DNA of 64,000 bases, taken from NCBI RefSeq assembly GCF_000002235.5, contig NW_022145612.1, positions 17,352,809 to 17,416,808 of the forward strand. Reading direction: 5' to 3'. This DNA is from Strongylocentrotus purpuratus (Eukaryota; Echinodermata; Echinoidea; Camarodonta; Strongylocentrotidae). Of the stretch, positions 44,160 to 55,739 are shown one piece after another. Both the position numbers and the translations under genes were made by a program. Within the stretch, counting starts at the first letter, position 1, and each line of letters starts with the position of its first letter. The notes under the pieces are model-generated. The model was not told where the DNA came from, did no database searches, and saw only the letters and a list, made by a program, of their open reading frames with translations.

Positions 44160-46062
44160 CACTGGCATACCTATGGGGGCAGGGGGCAGAGTGCCCCCCC
44201 CCCCCCTGACGGGCTCCAGGGGAAAAAAAGAAAAAGGGGAAAGAAAAGAAAAGAAAGGAAAAGGAAAGAAAAAGAAAAAAAAGGAAAAGGGAAGAAAAAA
44301 GGAAAGAAAGAGAAAAAAGGAAAGAAAAAAGGAAGAAGAAGAGAAAAGGAAGAAAAAGGGAAAAGAAAAGAAAAGGAATAAAAATGGGGAATTAAAAAAA
44401 AAAAGACCATGGCCGTACGCACCAGGGGGGGGGGGGCAGTTGACCCCAGATATTTTGAAAACGTACAGTTTTTTTCCTGAAAATGTAGTGTAGGCCTATA
44501 CCAAATCCTTCAATTCTACTTTTGAAAATGCGAAAGTACCCTCATGACCAGTTCGGTCGCTCGAACTCCCTTCACTCCTTTTGCTTTTGAGATTCTTCGA
44601 AAACTTTTAACGCATCTTTCCCCTTCCCCACCAGAAAAATATTCCGCATACGGCCCTGAAAAATTAAAAAACAAATGAAAATAGGAAAATATAAGTGATA
44701 TAACAAATTTGAAACTCTTCGCTGGCGCGAACTGCTTGCTAGCCTATTTTGTATTAAATGTTTTCACTTGCTCGTCCCCCTGAAAAAAGAAAAGGATTAG
44801 TATTGCCTATTATACAATTATTGTGCCTGCCCCGACGGGCCCCGACCTGCTACCATGGCAACAATAACACACAATATATGTACCAAATGTTACTAAAAGA
44901 GACTAATTCATTTTTCTCGCTCGCTACACTCGCTCGCGAATAAAATGAATAGACATTGCTTTGGAAACAATTGTGCCCACCCTTGACCTGCAACAATATC
45001 ATTAAAAAGAGTTTTTTCGCCCTCTCGCCAAAAAGGAATTGAATCGCGTTAAAAGATAATTTATTTTTTTTGCTTGCTCGCTATGCTCGCTCGCCAAGAT
45101 TGACACCGCCAACGTGCCCGCCCCAACCTGCAACAACCAGTTAATAATTATGTACCAAACGTTATTCAAAGAAGTTTCGGTGTGCTCGTGCTCGCCAAAA
45201 CGGAATTAACATCACCTTAGACATGATTGTGTAAGCCCTGCCCTGCAACAAACAAATCTGAAATTTATGAACCAATTATCATTACAAAAATTTTGCTCGC
45301 TCGCCAAAATAGAAATAACACCGCTTTTAATAATCACGTCCTTGACATGGAACAATGAACCCAAGTTTATATACCATATTTTCTCTATAAAAGAGAAGTG
45401 ATTTTTTTTGCTCACTCGCCAAAATAGAAATAACACCGCTTTTGATAATCACGTCCCTGACATGGAACAATGAACCCAAGTTTTATGTACCATATTTTCC
45501 CTATAAAAGAAACGTGATTTTTTTTCGCTCGCTACGCTCGCTAGCTCGTGGAATTATGTGCCCACCACTAACCTGCTACAATATCTTAAAAAGAGAAATG
45601 TAGGGGGTTGCCTGCCCGCCAAAATGGGATTGACATTGCCTTAAACACGATTGTGCCCGCCCCTACCTGCAACAATGTAACAAATTTTATATAGCAATTC
45701 ATTTAAAGAAAGATGTATTTTCGCTCGCTAGCTAAAATGGGTATAAAATCACCCTAAACACAATATTGTTCCCGCGCCCTGCATGGGACAATTGAACCAA
45801 GTTTAAGTGGCAATTATTAAAAAAGAAGTGATTTTTTTTCTAGCTCGCTACACTCGTTTGCAAAAAAATGAAATTAACGTCGCTAACAAGTGAATGTTCC
45901 CACCCCCAACTTGCAACAATACCAGTTTATATACCAAACGTTACTTAAAGTTTTTTTTTGCTCGCTCGCTCGCCAGAAGTGAAAATTAGCATCGCCTTTT
46001 TTGTTTGTTTCGGTCGCTTGCCCCCCCCCCCCCCCTGACGGAGTACCCCAGGTACGCCACTG
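44160..46062. mobile_element. 1.9-kb hAT-like nonautonomous element with exact 8-bp duplication
   Basis: Flanked by AGGAAGAC at 44152-44159 and 46063-46070. Ends CACTGGCATACCT at the left and the complement of CAGTGGCGTACCT at the right. The inside is a purine-rich tract (44220-44410), an internal CGTACGCACCAGG segment with poly(G) and then the CGCTCGC tandem array to the right end. No transposase-like frame. Terminal CA(C/G)TGGC and the 8-bp duplication fit hAT. Confidence 0.85.
44530..46020. repeat. CGCTCGCTACGCTCGCTCGC tandem array (~110-bp unit)
   Basis: About 11-12 degenerate units with a TTTTTTCGCTCGCTACGCTC block, CGCCAAAATGGAATTAACAT, CGATTGTGCCCGCCC, GACCTGCAACAAT and TTATGTACCAAA. 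It fills most of the hAT-like element at 44160-46062. Confidence 0.8.
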
Positions 46063-46259
46063 AGGAAGACATTATGTGCAGAACGAGAAGAAATGGAAAG
46101 AATGTCATCACGGGCAGGCGCGGGTCCAGGATTTCTTAGGGGGGGGGGGGGGCCGGGGGGAGCCCAAATTTGAAATTATGCGAGCCAAATATTGGAACGT
46201 AATGGTGACCAGCATTGACGTAATGAGGGGTGGGGGCAGGGGTTGCAGGGAGGGGCGAT

Positions 46260-47035
46260 TTTCCCACTCCCTCCTCCGCAAAGCGCCGAAGCTTTGACAT
46301 TTCATTAAATCATTAGTGAAAGAAGGCGATTCGTTGCCTGTTCTCGAAAATAGTCCTCGTCTGAATTCAGTTTACCCCCCCCCCCCTCTTGCACGAAGCG
46401 CGGAAGCTTTGACGTTTCATTAAAGTGTTAGAGAAAGAAGACGATTCGTATTACCATTCTCGACTCTTAATCCTTGTCTGAATTCAGTCACCCCCTTCCT
46501 GTGCGAAGCGCGGAAGCTTTGACGTTTCATTAAATAATTAGAGAAAGAAGACGATTCGTTGTACCGTTTTCGAAAATAATCCTCGTCTGAATTCAGTTTC
46601 CCTCCTCCCGCGCAAAGCGCGGAAGTTTTTACGTTTCATTAAATCATTAGAGAAAGAAGGCGATTCGTTGCCCGTTCTCGACTCTTAAACTTCGTCTGAA
46701 TTCAGTTTCCCCCTCGAGCGCGAAAGCTTTGACGTTCCATTAAATTATTAGAGAAAGAAGACGATTCGTTGTACCGTTCTCGACTCTTAATCCTTGCCTG
46801 AATTCAGCCCCCCCCCACTCTTGCACGAAGCGCGGAAGCTTTGACGTTTCATTAAAGTATTAGAGAAAAAGACGATTCGTTGTACCATTCTCGACTCTTA
46901 ATCCTTGTCTAAATTCGGTTTCCCCACCCCCCCCCCCTTCCTAGGCGAAGCGCGAAAGCTTTGACGTTTCATAAAATTATTAAAGAAAGTAAAGAAAGAA
47001 GACGATTCGCTGTACCGTTCTCGACTCGGCTCAAG
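46260..47035 (-). repeat. Module B satellite array, minus orientation
   Basis: Seven units of about 105-115 bp, GCACGAAGCGCGGAAGCTTT core and ATTCGTTGTACCGTTCTCGA block. Confidence 0.9.
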
Positions 47036-47254
47036 GATTTTAGGCACTAAATTACGGTCAGATGAGTAACGAGGGCCTTAGGGCCCTCGTTTGGGTCAAG
47101 GGCCAGAGCCCCGGAAGCTCAAGGGTTTTAGGCGTTTAATGACGGTTTATAACTTATTTTGTTGTGACTCTGGCAGTTAACTATTTTTTCTTTCTTTCCA
47201 TTTCTCTTTATATACTATTTCAAAAAAAAGTGGAGGGGGGGGGGGGAAGGAACC

Positions 47255-47511
47255 TCGAGGCTCCCGATCCCCGCCGTTTGGCGGGCCCTGACGTGTAGGC
47301 CCCTAGGCATCTCAAGAAGCATATTTCTTGCCTGGCTGTGAATTTAGGAATTTGTCATTCTACAACAAACGCATAAAAAAGTATAATTTACTAAAAATCT
47401 CGGAAATTATGTCATTTCAGCATTATGTGTAAACCACCGTTATGGAATTAGAAATAAACCACGTTTGAATTTTATTCCCCCGTGCCCCCTCCCCAATCAA
47501 TACGCCAGTGC
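47255..47511 (+). repeat. Module D inside the 3.1-kb element
   Basis: CTCCCGATCCCCGCCGTTTG through ACGCCAGTG, close to the copy at 23758-24010. Confidence 0.85.
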
Positions 47512-48744
47512 CCCCCCCCCCCCTCCTGATTTACACTTTGTTGGCAACTGATCTCCCCTACCTTTTTTCTTTCTATTTTTTTTCCTTTCCCTTTCTCTCC
47601 TATTTCCCTTTCCCTTCCCTTCCCCCTCTCTCTCTCTTTTAGGTTTACTGGGGGATGGGGGGGGGGGGGGGGGAGGCAAGGTCCTTTCGGTCTCCACCCT
47701 TCTCCACACGTTGCTGGCGAGATTAACCGCAACTGATTTATCTCCCCTTCTTTTCACCCTTTTTTCTTCCTCCTTATTTCTGGTCCCTTTTAGCTCTCCT
47801 TTTTTCCCTTTCTTTCCTTCTCTCTTTTTTTTTTAGCGGGGGCGGGGGAGGCAAAGGCCTTTTGCCCCACCCCCTATCCGCAACTTGTTGGCGGGAAAAT
47901 TGCAATTGATATCCCCCTTCTTTTCTTTACTTCTTTCTCAATTTTCCTTCCCTTTATCTCCTCTTCAGTGACGGGTCCATCAGAAACTAGTGCTAAGCCA
48001 GTCAAAGAGAATTCATGATTTCAACTGATGCCTGTCAGTGCATTGTAAATTTGATTTTTCTTCAAATTTCATTTAAAAATCTTTTCATATTTGATAAATA
48101 TGGTGCATTGGCATATGGGCTATGGTTGGAGCGTTGGATGCGTTGAACAGCGTTGGTGTATTATGCGGATTTATCATATTCATATTCTGAATATTTTCAG
48201 CGAATTGAATAATATTGAAAAGGATTTGCCTTGATTAAGAAAAATTGAAAATGTTATCTGTATTAAACAGGGAGAAGGAAAGGGGAGGATATTAATCAAA
48301 CAAACATTGAAGAATCCAATTCAGTGTTCTTTCGTGATGCATAAGAATGAAAGTACATTAAAAGGTGAAATAATAAATTGAAGAGCGATGATAAATCAAT
48401 TCTTTGACGTTGATTGATAGAATAAAAAATAATGAAACAATATGGTCTGAAGGTCATATATCTTCGAATATTAGAAAGTTTCATCCACCATCGTGTTGTT
48501 GATCACTATTTGCAATTTAATTTTAATGCGGTGACTTGTCGGTTACGAGCAGAAGGTCATTTCAGGCTTCTACACTGTTGGTCATAATGGTGGAATAATT
48601 TTTTTTACCCCGATTTATGGAAAGATTTTAACAATGATTTATTCCTACTAGATCTAGATAATAGTATACATTCTCAGATTTTATTGAATGACAATTCGGG
48701 AGTATTTGTTTTGCGTGACTGCTAAAGCATGTGTGTGCTACTAT

Positions 48745-48892
48745 GCTAATCAACTAGGGGACCTACGTCCTTAAGTCATAACTGACAGTAATGGGGATTA
48801 ATGCCTCATAAAAGGGCACTAATATAGCATATCGACAGGTTTTTTTATCCTGGGGGCTCACAGTAACGAGGCCATTGCTTAGCCAATGAATC
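48745..48892 (-). mobile_element. tRNA-derived SINE, degenerate (minus)
   Basis: The minus strand reads a head with GGCTAAGCAATGGCCTCGTT, then GGCATTAATCCCCATTAC, like the SINEs at 39005 and 56040. The B box is decayed. Confidence 0.5.
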
Positions 48893-49310
48893 ATGACTGC
48901 ACGCAGAGGGCGCTAAGGTACGTCGACGCCCCCACAAAAAAAAAAAAATCAAAGAAAATGCAATAATTTTGCAATAATTCATTGCATTTTGCCTCGACCC
49001 CCAACATAAAAAATCCTCTATGTGGGCATGCATTGAATCATGATGCATGGCCCTACAGAGGAATTTTTCCTGTTGGGGATTGGGGGAAATGCAATGGATC
49101 ATTAATAATTTATTGTATTTTCTTTGTTTAAACTTTTGTTTCTCTGTGATACAAGTGGGAAAGTAACACTTTTTTTTCACAAAAAAAATCTTTCTCCCTT
49201 CTTTTTTCCCCAGGGGGCGGCCCCCGGCCCCCTGGATCCGCCACTGATCACGGGGATAAAAGTATACAGCTATGTAACAAGAAACAATTTCTTAGACGGG
49301 GAAAATGCCG
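48893..49310. repeat. Segmental direct duplication, copy 1
   Basis: Nearly identical to 49741-50164 (offset about 848). Begins ATGACTGCACGCAGAGGG and includes the right terminus of the hAT-like element and its flank GATAAAAGTATACAGC. Confidence 0.9.
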
Positions 49311-49740
49311 ACATTACGACATTACTTATTATAGGCTCTGTATAAGCTTGGCTTGTTAGAACTCTTGTGAGTAATGTGCCGCGGGATTCCATATCCTTAA
49401 ACTGCTGGCGAACAGAGCAACAAGACCAAGCTCTGTAATTATTAGGATCTCTGTCCAGTAGTGCCGTGTTTGTGCCATCGAACTGGATCGACCAAATCAA
49501 TTGATTCATAATATATGTAAATGCAATATTTTTTTTCCGTAACATGAGAGTAATTTTAATAGTTTCGTACTTTTAATTGAATGTATTGTTAACTGTAACT
49601 GTATAATTGTTTTAAATCGGGGCACGCTACAAGAGTCCTATCTCGCACCCCGGGGCAACGTGTCTGACACGGCCGGTTGTAGCAACTACTCCGAAGATCA
49701 AGATTACAGTAATCTTGATCTAAGGAGACACGAACGAACG
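49311..49740. other. Unique interval between duplication copies
   Basis: A minus-strand frame from about 49510 to 49310 encodes SIQFDGTNTALLDRDPNNYR with WSCCSVRQQFKDMESRGTLL, protein-like in parts but with no splice signals I can assign. Not recognised. Confidence 0.25.
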
Positions 49741-50164
49741 ATGACTGCACGCAGAGGGCGCTAAGGTACGTCGACGCCCCCACAAAAACAAAAAATCAAA
49801 GAAAATGCAATAATTTTGCAATAATTCATTGCATTTTGCCTCGACCCCCAACATAAAAAATCCTCTATGTGGGCATGCATTGAATCATGATGCATGGCCC
49901 TACAGAGGAATTTTTCCTGTTGGGGATTGGGGGGAAATGCAATGGATCATTAATAATTTATTGTATTTTCTTTGTTTAAACTTTTGTTTCTCTGTGATAC
50001 AAGTGGGAAAGTAACACTTTTTTTCACAAAAAAAATCTTTCTCCCTTCTTTTTTCCCCAGGGGGCGGGGGGGGGCGGCCCCCGGCCCCCTGGATCCGCCA
50101 CTGATCACGGGGATAAAAGTATACAGCTATGTAACAAGTAAATTTCTTAGAGGGAAAATGCCGA
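49741..50164. repeat. Segmental direct duplication, copy 2
   Basis: Second copy of 48893-49310 with a longer G run (GGGGGCGGGGGGGGCGG) at the same place and a few small differences. Confidence 0.9.
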
Positions 50165-50450
50165 CTTAAATAAATGATAAAATACCAAGGAATTTAGGAT
50201 GTTCATGGTTACCAATTCAATGGAAATTTGTATTAAAATAAGAGCCCCCGTGGACAAAAAATTAATTTGAGCCCTGGTTACATACCATATTTAGAATATT
50301 TAGGGCATTTGAAGAGCCATGCTTTTTAGTGAACATTTTGCATTTGATGTTCTTCCATACTTGCATAATACAATGATAACGCTCACAAAATATTTGTCAC
50401 TTCTTCCCAGAACTCAAACTTCTTTTTAAGTCCCCTTTATTGTTGGTACC

Positions 50451-50594
50451 CCCCCCCCCCCCCCCCCCCCCCGCCCCTCCCCCTGTGAACAACGCTCTGC
50501 CACCCCTGGCTTGCTAAATTAAACCCCTGAGCCAATTTACTCCGCTCTGTCTGATCGTAAAACTTTAGCCCCCCCCCCCCCCCCCCCCCCCCCC
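50451..50594. repeat. Paired poly(C) tracts
   Basis: C runs at 50451-50472 and 50570-50594 with GATGTTCTTCCA on both sides (50348 and 50599), a duplicated segment (CACTTGCATAA... GATAACGCTCA) flanking about 220 bases. Confidence 0.7.
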
Positions 50595-50599
50595 CTCTG

Positions 50600-50920
50600 A
50601 TGTTCTTCCACACTTGCATAACAATGATAACGCTCAGTCACTCACAAATTATTTTTCACCTCTCCCCAGAACTCGACCTTCTCTTTAATGTCTCAATCTT
50701 TTTAACATGTATGACATTTGGTAATTCAAATATAGTTGCTTCGAGTTTGAAATTGTCTAAAACGTTATATTCCAGAACAAAGAATAATTGATGACCTTGG
50801 AATTCTAAGAAATTCAAAAGAGGACGATGGTTAGAGAATTAGAGGTTGGAAAATGCGTCTTATAGCAGTTGAAAATAAAATGATATGGAAGTTCAAAGGG
50901 GGCAGTGGCGTACTACCAGC

Positions 50921-50951
<31 letters not shown>

Positions 50952-53900
50952 GTGCCTTGAATCGTCAACGAAAAAATCAAACACAAAGACACAATTTTTT
51001 CTTCAAACTCGAATAGTATCTTTTTAAGGACATAGAATGTGATTCTTAAGTACTAATGCACGCTCAGACAGGTGTAGACAGAAAAATATGCATTGTAGAA
51101 TAAAACACATTTACTTTAAAAGTTACATTATAATCAAGAAATTGAAACAACACACAAATATTGTACAATCTGATAGGAATACATGGCAACTTGAATAAGT
51201 TTATAAACACAAAAGAAAGAAAACCGGATGAAATCTGAACCAAAATCATTCGTGACTTTCAGAGGCTCAAACCAAATATAATAACGTAATGACACCAACA
51301 ACTACCACTACAATAAAAACAGCAACAAAATTATATAAAATAATAATACTACTAAACTACTAATAACAATGAATAATACTTCTAAAAAGATAAATAGGTC
51401 AATGACTTTCATCCTTTAAAAGTTTTGTGACTACCAGTACATGATTGTATATCTGACTATTCGGTGACTTTGAAGCTCATCTCACGATATCTAATTTTTG
51501 GCACACAAATTATTTTTTTAAGCGGTCTACCTATTCGATGGGTAAATTTTAAAATTTCTAGTACACAAATATGTAGCATAAAGAAATCCACAAATCGATG
51601 GGCAAATGATGAATTTTTTGTTTTTAAATATAAAAAAAAAAGTATCTGCAATTCATCATGATTTTAGAGCACCATTAATATTATGGAATGATTAACATGA
51701 CGACTCAGAATTGTCATAAAATTAGTGTTAAATATACTGAACAGAAAACATAATAAAGAGATCTCCATCAGATACTACTGGACTATATTTTTGTGGCTAT
51801 TATTCTTGCTATTCATGATTATACTGTCAAATGGGCCAAGTGAAATCAACAAATAAATTATGCCCTATATTTAACCATGGACTTAATACGGATGGACATT
51901 CAACATGATTCTTTCTTTGATCCAATCATAGTCGCCGCCTTCTGATTATGTGCACCTTAATGACAACATTCAGCTGTTTTAACAATAACGACTGCGTACC
52001 GGAGCATTTTCGGTCATTGACAAAGGAGCAGCTTCCCTCTCTTGGGTTTTGGTTGGATGGTGTGCTCTGTAAGAGTGTGTCTTAAATAAAAGCATCCTCA
52101 ATGGGGAGCAGCAAAGTTGAAAAGCAGACGATTTTGGTGATATAAAATGTATTATTACTGATTCGCAAACTTTCGCACACACCTATGACCTTATAAAACA
52201 ATTAGAAGGCCATGATCTGTATCAGCCTTGTGCGTTGTAACTCTGGAATATTATGAGGAAATAGGGGGAAACAGGATTTTAAATCACAACCAAAAAATCC
52301 AAAAATAACCTCTATCTGGTAATATCAACATGTTTTTCAAAAAAATACATGTACAGTACACGGAACAACAATTTCCGATTATAAGCCAGAACTGCACATC
52401 TATTTTCCATGATTTAGGCGAGTAATTATCTTCTGCGCATGTAGATTAACGTGTGTAAAATCACTATCTTGATTCTGTCCCGGCTTTTTGCCGGCGACCA
52501 TGATGAGACCAAAGGGAAGAAACATGTACGGAATGTTATTGAGACGACATTGACGGAGACAATCAAAATAAATTTGTTAAGAAAACGATGAATGTCCATC
52601 CGTAATAGGTCCATGATTTAACAGGCTACTTTTATAATTCAACAAAATTTAATGCATTTAAATTAGTCGATTAAACTAGGTAAATGCAAGATCTTTGAGA
52701 TGAATCATTTCATCAACCTGTCACAAACAACTGGATCTCGATAGTCAGAATGCAAATTGCATACATTGGTTGTTTTTAGGTAACTTTATGGCTTACCATC
52801 CCTAACAACACCCAATACATACAAATACAGCCCTGAATAGACATAAGACACTGATGCATGATCACTTCACATTGACTTCATGATCTTGTCCATTGGAGCT
52901 TGTTCACATCAGGTATAAATGACTGAAAAGTGTGCATGAAAAATAGTAGCTGTGCACAACAAAGGTCCTAATACAGCTACATATCTGAACTTGCATGTCG
53001 TCTGTTTGGAGACAGAAGGGTGTTATTACACAGAGCTAACGTCTTTCTGGCTTCGAACATACAATGCGTCTCTGTTATAAGATACACAAATATAATACTT
53101 TGCATCCATAATGTGAACAAGGCCTTAATTGCTTCATTACACATTAGTACATTATATATTTTTGTGTAAAAAGGAAGAGCTAATGAGCATATATAACATT
53201 CACTTATGACGAGACACAAACTGACAAATATTCTGTGCAGACAAATTTCCATCTACATCAATAATGGATTTTTCCAATCATTGTATTAGTAATTGTATTA
53301 GTACTTTACCAAGTACTGGTAGAGAAGTAGAAGCACAGCTAAAAATGTCATCATAAATGCAGGATTTTTTCTTCCCTTTTTACACATTTTTAAGGTGGAT
53401 TCGACCATAAAACAGAGACTGACTAAAAATATTTGGTATATCGGTAAAGGTCAGAAAACACAATTCATCAAATATATACATGTACATTATAACTCTTCTG
53501 AAATTCCTGGAAAGTTATACTCTTAGATTTTCAGAGGAAATGCCAAAGTTTTAGATGAAACCACAGCTGCTTTCTCATTTTTTAATTTTATATACAGAAT
53601 ATAATATGATTATTACTAAACGAAAAGGAATCAACATAATCTTTGACACAGGAATACAAGGCTGTTCAATTCCTCAACATGAGCTACATAAAGTACTACA
53701 AACTATATAGGCAGAGAAGTACTTGTATATAACTGTTATGATTGAATACATATACATTAAAAAGGCTTCAATAAAATTTGAATTATGGCGCAATTTACAA
53801 ACTAGCATTTCAGAGCAGATATTCTAGTTATTAATATCTATCAGGATAATAAAACTATATACACAATTTATTCACAAGTATGGTACTTACAAATATGAAA

Positions 53901-54120
53901 TTTTACATCTCAACAATAATTGATAATTCTGTTAAAAAGCGAGTACTCAGGTAAAAAGAGTACCGGTATAAATGGTTAAAGCAGCATGAAGTGACTGGAT
54001 TGCTATCATAATTTACTGTGCTTTAATAATCATGTTTGTTCTTGACATGACAGTTCAAAAGAGAATGAAACCCAACACATATTAGCTGATAATCTTATTT
54101 GAAACTGAAAATATCTTGTA
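50600..54120. other. No gene seen
   Basis: Apart from a poly(G) run at 50922-50949 preceded by CAGTGGCGTACTACCAG (a hAT-like left end without partner), this 3.5-kb AT-rich stretch shows no coding, RNA or repeat feature I can support. Confidence 0.4.
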
Positions 54121-54367
54121 GTTACTCCTATTTATTTCATAGCAAGGAAAATAATGTCTCCAGATTTTGCAGTTTTCTTGCTAGCCGTTCTAACAAGGGA
54201 ACTGCCATTTTGATTAAAATAGTGATGTCAGAGTAGTACAAGTCCATTGACCTGCATGAAATGGATAGGGTGTTACTATTAAAGTGAGTTGGTTTTGTAC
54301 ACCATGAATCAGAGATAGAAACAGCAGCCATCTTGTTACTCTGGTATCTCAAACGGTTGACACTATA

Positions 54368-54868
54368 TGTAATAGGTAATGCAAAGTTTTGGGAATTTTA
54401 AAAATTGGATTTTAGTAATTCTTTAAAATTCTGATATATTTGGATGCCCCTGTGGATGTATTATGAGCACTAGAAAATTTAGCCCCTAAAACACTTCTGC
54501 TTTCGAGAAATTGAATGATCAAAAATTTACCGGTGCTCCCGGTAAATTTCAAATATTTTAAATAGCGCCAAAGGCCATTCCTTGGTAGCTGCGACCATAA
54601 AAATCTCAGAATATGCAGTTCTGATATATAATTTCCAAACGGGAATAGCAAATCGCTCGATCGTAGTCAAGAAACATTGTTTTAGAGCTAAAGTAATATC
54701 AGTCTTGAGAGGGCGCTATACAACATAAAGAGTTTATTATTCACAATTTCATCACTTTATACTCGATTTCAACTGCGACAACGATCATTGAATATTGTAA
54801 AATCGCAGATGCTTCCAATATGTTCATTTGAACCAAATTCATGACCCCATACCAATACTTTGTAAATG
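54368..54868 (-). mobile_element. Second copy of the ~500-bp MITE
   Basis: Matches 7767-8268 in reverse, including AAATTTACCGG...CCGGTAAATTT, TGGATGTATTATGAGCACTA and GAGAGGGCGCTATACAACAT. TTAA flanks are not visible here, so its ends are older or it was carried in by the surrounding element. Confidence 0.75.
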
Positions 54869-54999
54869 TCACAATTTTTACGGCTCGCAAAGATTCTAGT
54901 TGGCTGTGCCTACCTCACAGATGTAGTAGGTCCATGATTATTTATTGCTTTGCCTCACTATTTATGAAGTATATAAAATAGAACTGAATAAATACTAAG

Positions 55000-55066
55000 A
55001 TTCAAACCCACAACTACAATGTTCTATTTCGCTGTCATTACCGATTGAGCTAATGATGGGTTGATG
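55000..55066 (-). mobile_element. tRNA-like SINE head (minus)
   Basis: Minus strand: CATTAGCTCAATCGGTAATG (A box) and GTGGGTTTGAATCTTAG (B box), about 45 bases apart. The acceptor stem is not closed, so it is not a working tRNA. Confidence 0.45.
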
Positions 55067-55278
55067 AAAGGTGGGTTAGCATGATTATTATAACCCTATC
55101 ACTAAACCATAACGGCTACCATGTGCGCATGCCTATATAGTGTCGACCCTCTCAAACAGGTGATTTCTTTGAGCTGTTCTGTATACATCTTTTGTCACTC
55201 TTTTGAATAATTAGTGGAGCTTTGTATGACAAAGCAACAACTTATGCAAGCCAAATATTGTTTAAATAATAGAAACTG

Positions 55279-55596
55279 CTGGATTGTTTAAACCAGCTGT
55301 ACCAAAAACAGATTGGCACCATAGTTATGAGAGGCCACCCATTCATTTGAATTTTGAATTCATTACAAAAAAGGTGTATTATTAGGGAACTATTGTCATG
55401 CATTTCATGGGTGAGCATCCTACATACCACAAGACGGCTGGATTGTTTAAACCAGCTGTACCAAAAACAGATTGTCACCATAGTTATGAGAGGCCACCCA
55501 TTCATTTGAATTTTGAATTCATTACAAAAAAGGTGTATTATTAGGGAACTATTGTCATGCATTTCATGGGTGAGCATCCTACATACCACAAGACAG
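55279..55596. repeat. Two near-identical 159-bp tandem units
   Basis: Units 55279-55437 and 55438-55596 differ at one or two positions (GATTGG against GATTGT, and AGACGG against AGACAG at the end). A frame of 115 codons on the minus strand reads through both and repeats itself for that reason. Confidence 0.95.
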
Positions 55597-55739
55597 TGGG
55601 AATCTCAAAAGTTGTACTACTCTGACATCACTATTTTAATTAAATTGGTGACTCCCGTGGGAGAATGGCTAGCAAGAAAACTGCCTTTGGGAGCGATGTT
55701 TCCCTTGCTAAGTAATCAAATAGGAGTATAATTTTCATA

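Larger units (their letters stand above)
46115..49246 (+). mobile_element. 3.1-kb composite hAT-like element (A-B-C-D-E) with exact 8-bp duplication
   Basis: Flanked by ATCACGGG at 46107-46114 and 49247-49254. Ends CAGGCGCGGGTCCAGG and the complement of CAGTGGCGGATCCAGG. Order inside: head A (46115-46255), module B array (46260-47035), module C (47036-47135), module D (47255-47511), pyrimidine module E (47520-47960), then an AT-rich part, a SINE (48745-48892) and a terminal block (48893-49246). No transposase is present. The terminal block and right flank are duplicated at 49741-50164, so an alternative right end is 50103. Confidence 0.8.
54124..55731. mobile_element. Foldback/TIR element with ~115-bp ends
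   Basis: The left arm CTCCTATTTATTTCATAGC to about 54240 is inverted at 55612-55730, sharing TTTTCTTGCTAGCC and TGATGTCAGAGTAGTACAA. Both flanks end in TA (TTA/CTCC and GGAG/TAT), so a TA duplication is likely. Inside are a second inverted pair (GGTTGACACTATAT with ATATAGTGTCGACC), a copy of the ~500-bp MITE (54368-54868), a tRNA-like SINE head and a 159-bp tandem duplication. Confidence 0.65.

Noticed and set aside
48296-48484. Short frame in the AT-rich part of the 3.1-kb element as a transposase remnant
   Set aside because: No similarity to hAT transposase motifs could be seen and the composition is that of AT-rich DNA.
55242-55589. 115-codon minus-strand frame with repeated peptide
   Set aside because: The peptide repeat simply reflects the 159-bp tandem DNA duplication (a multiple of 3), and lies inside a foldback element.
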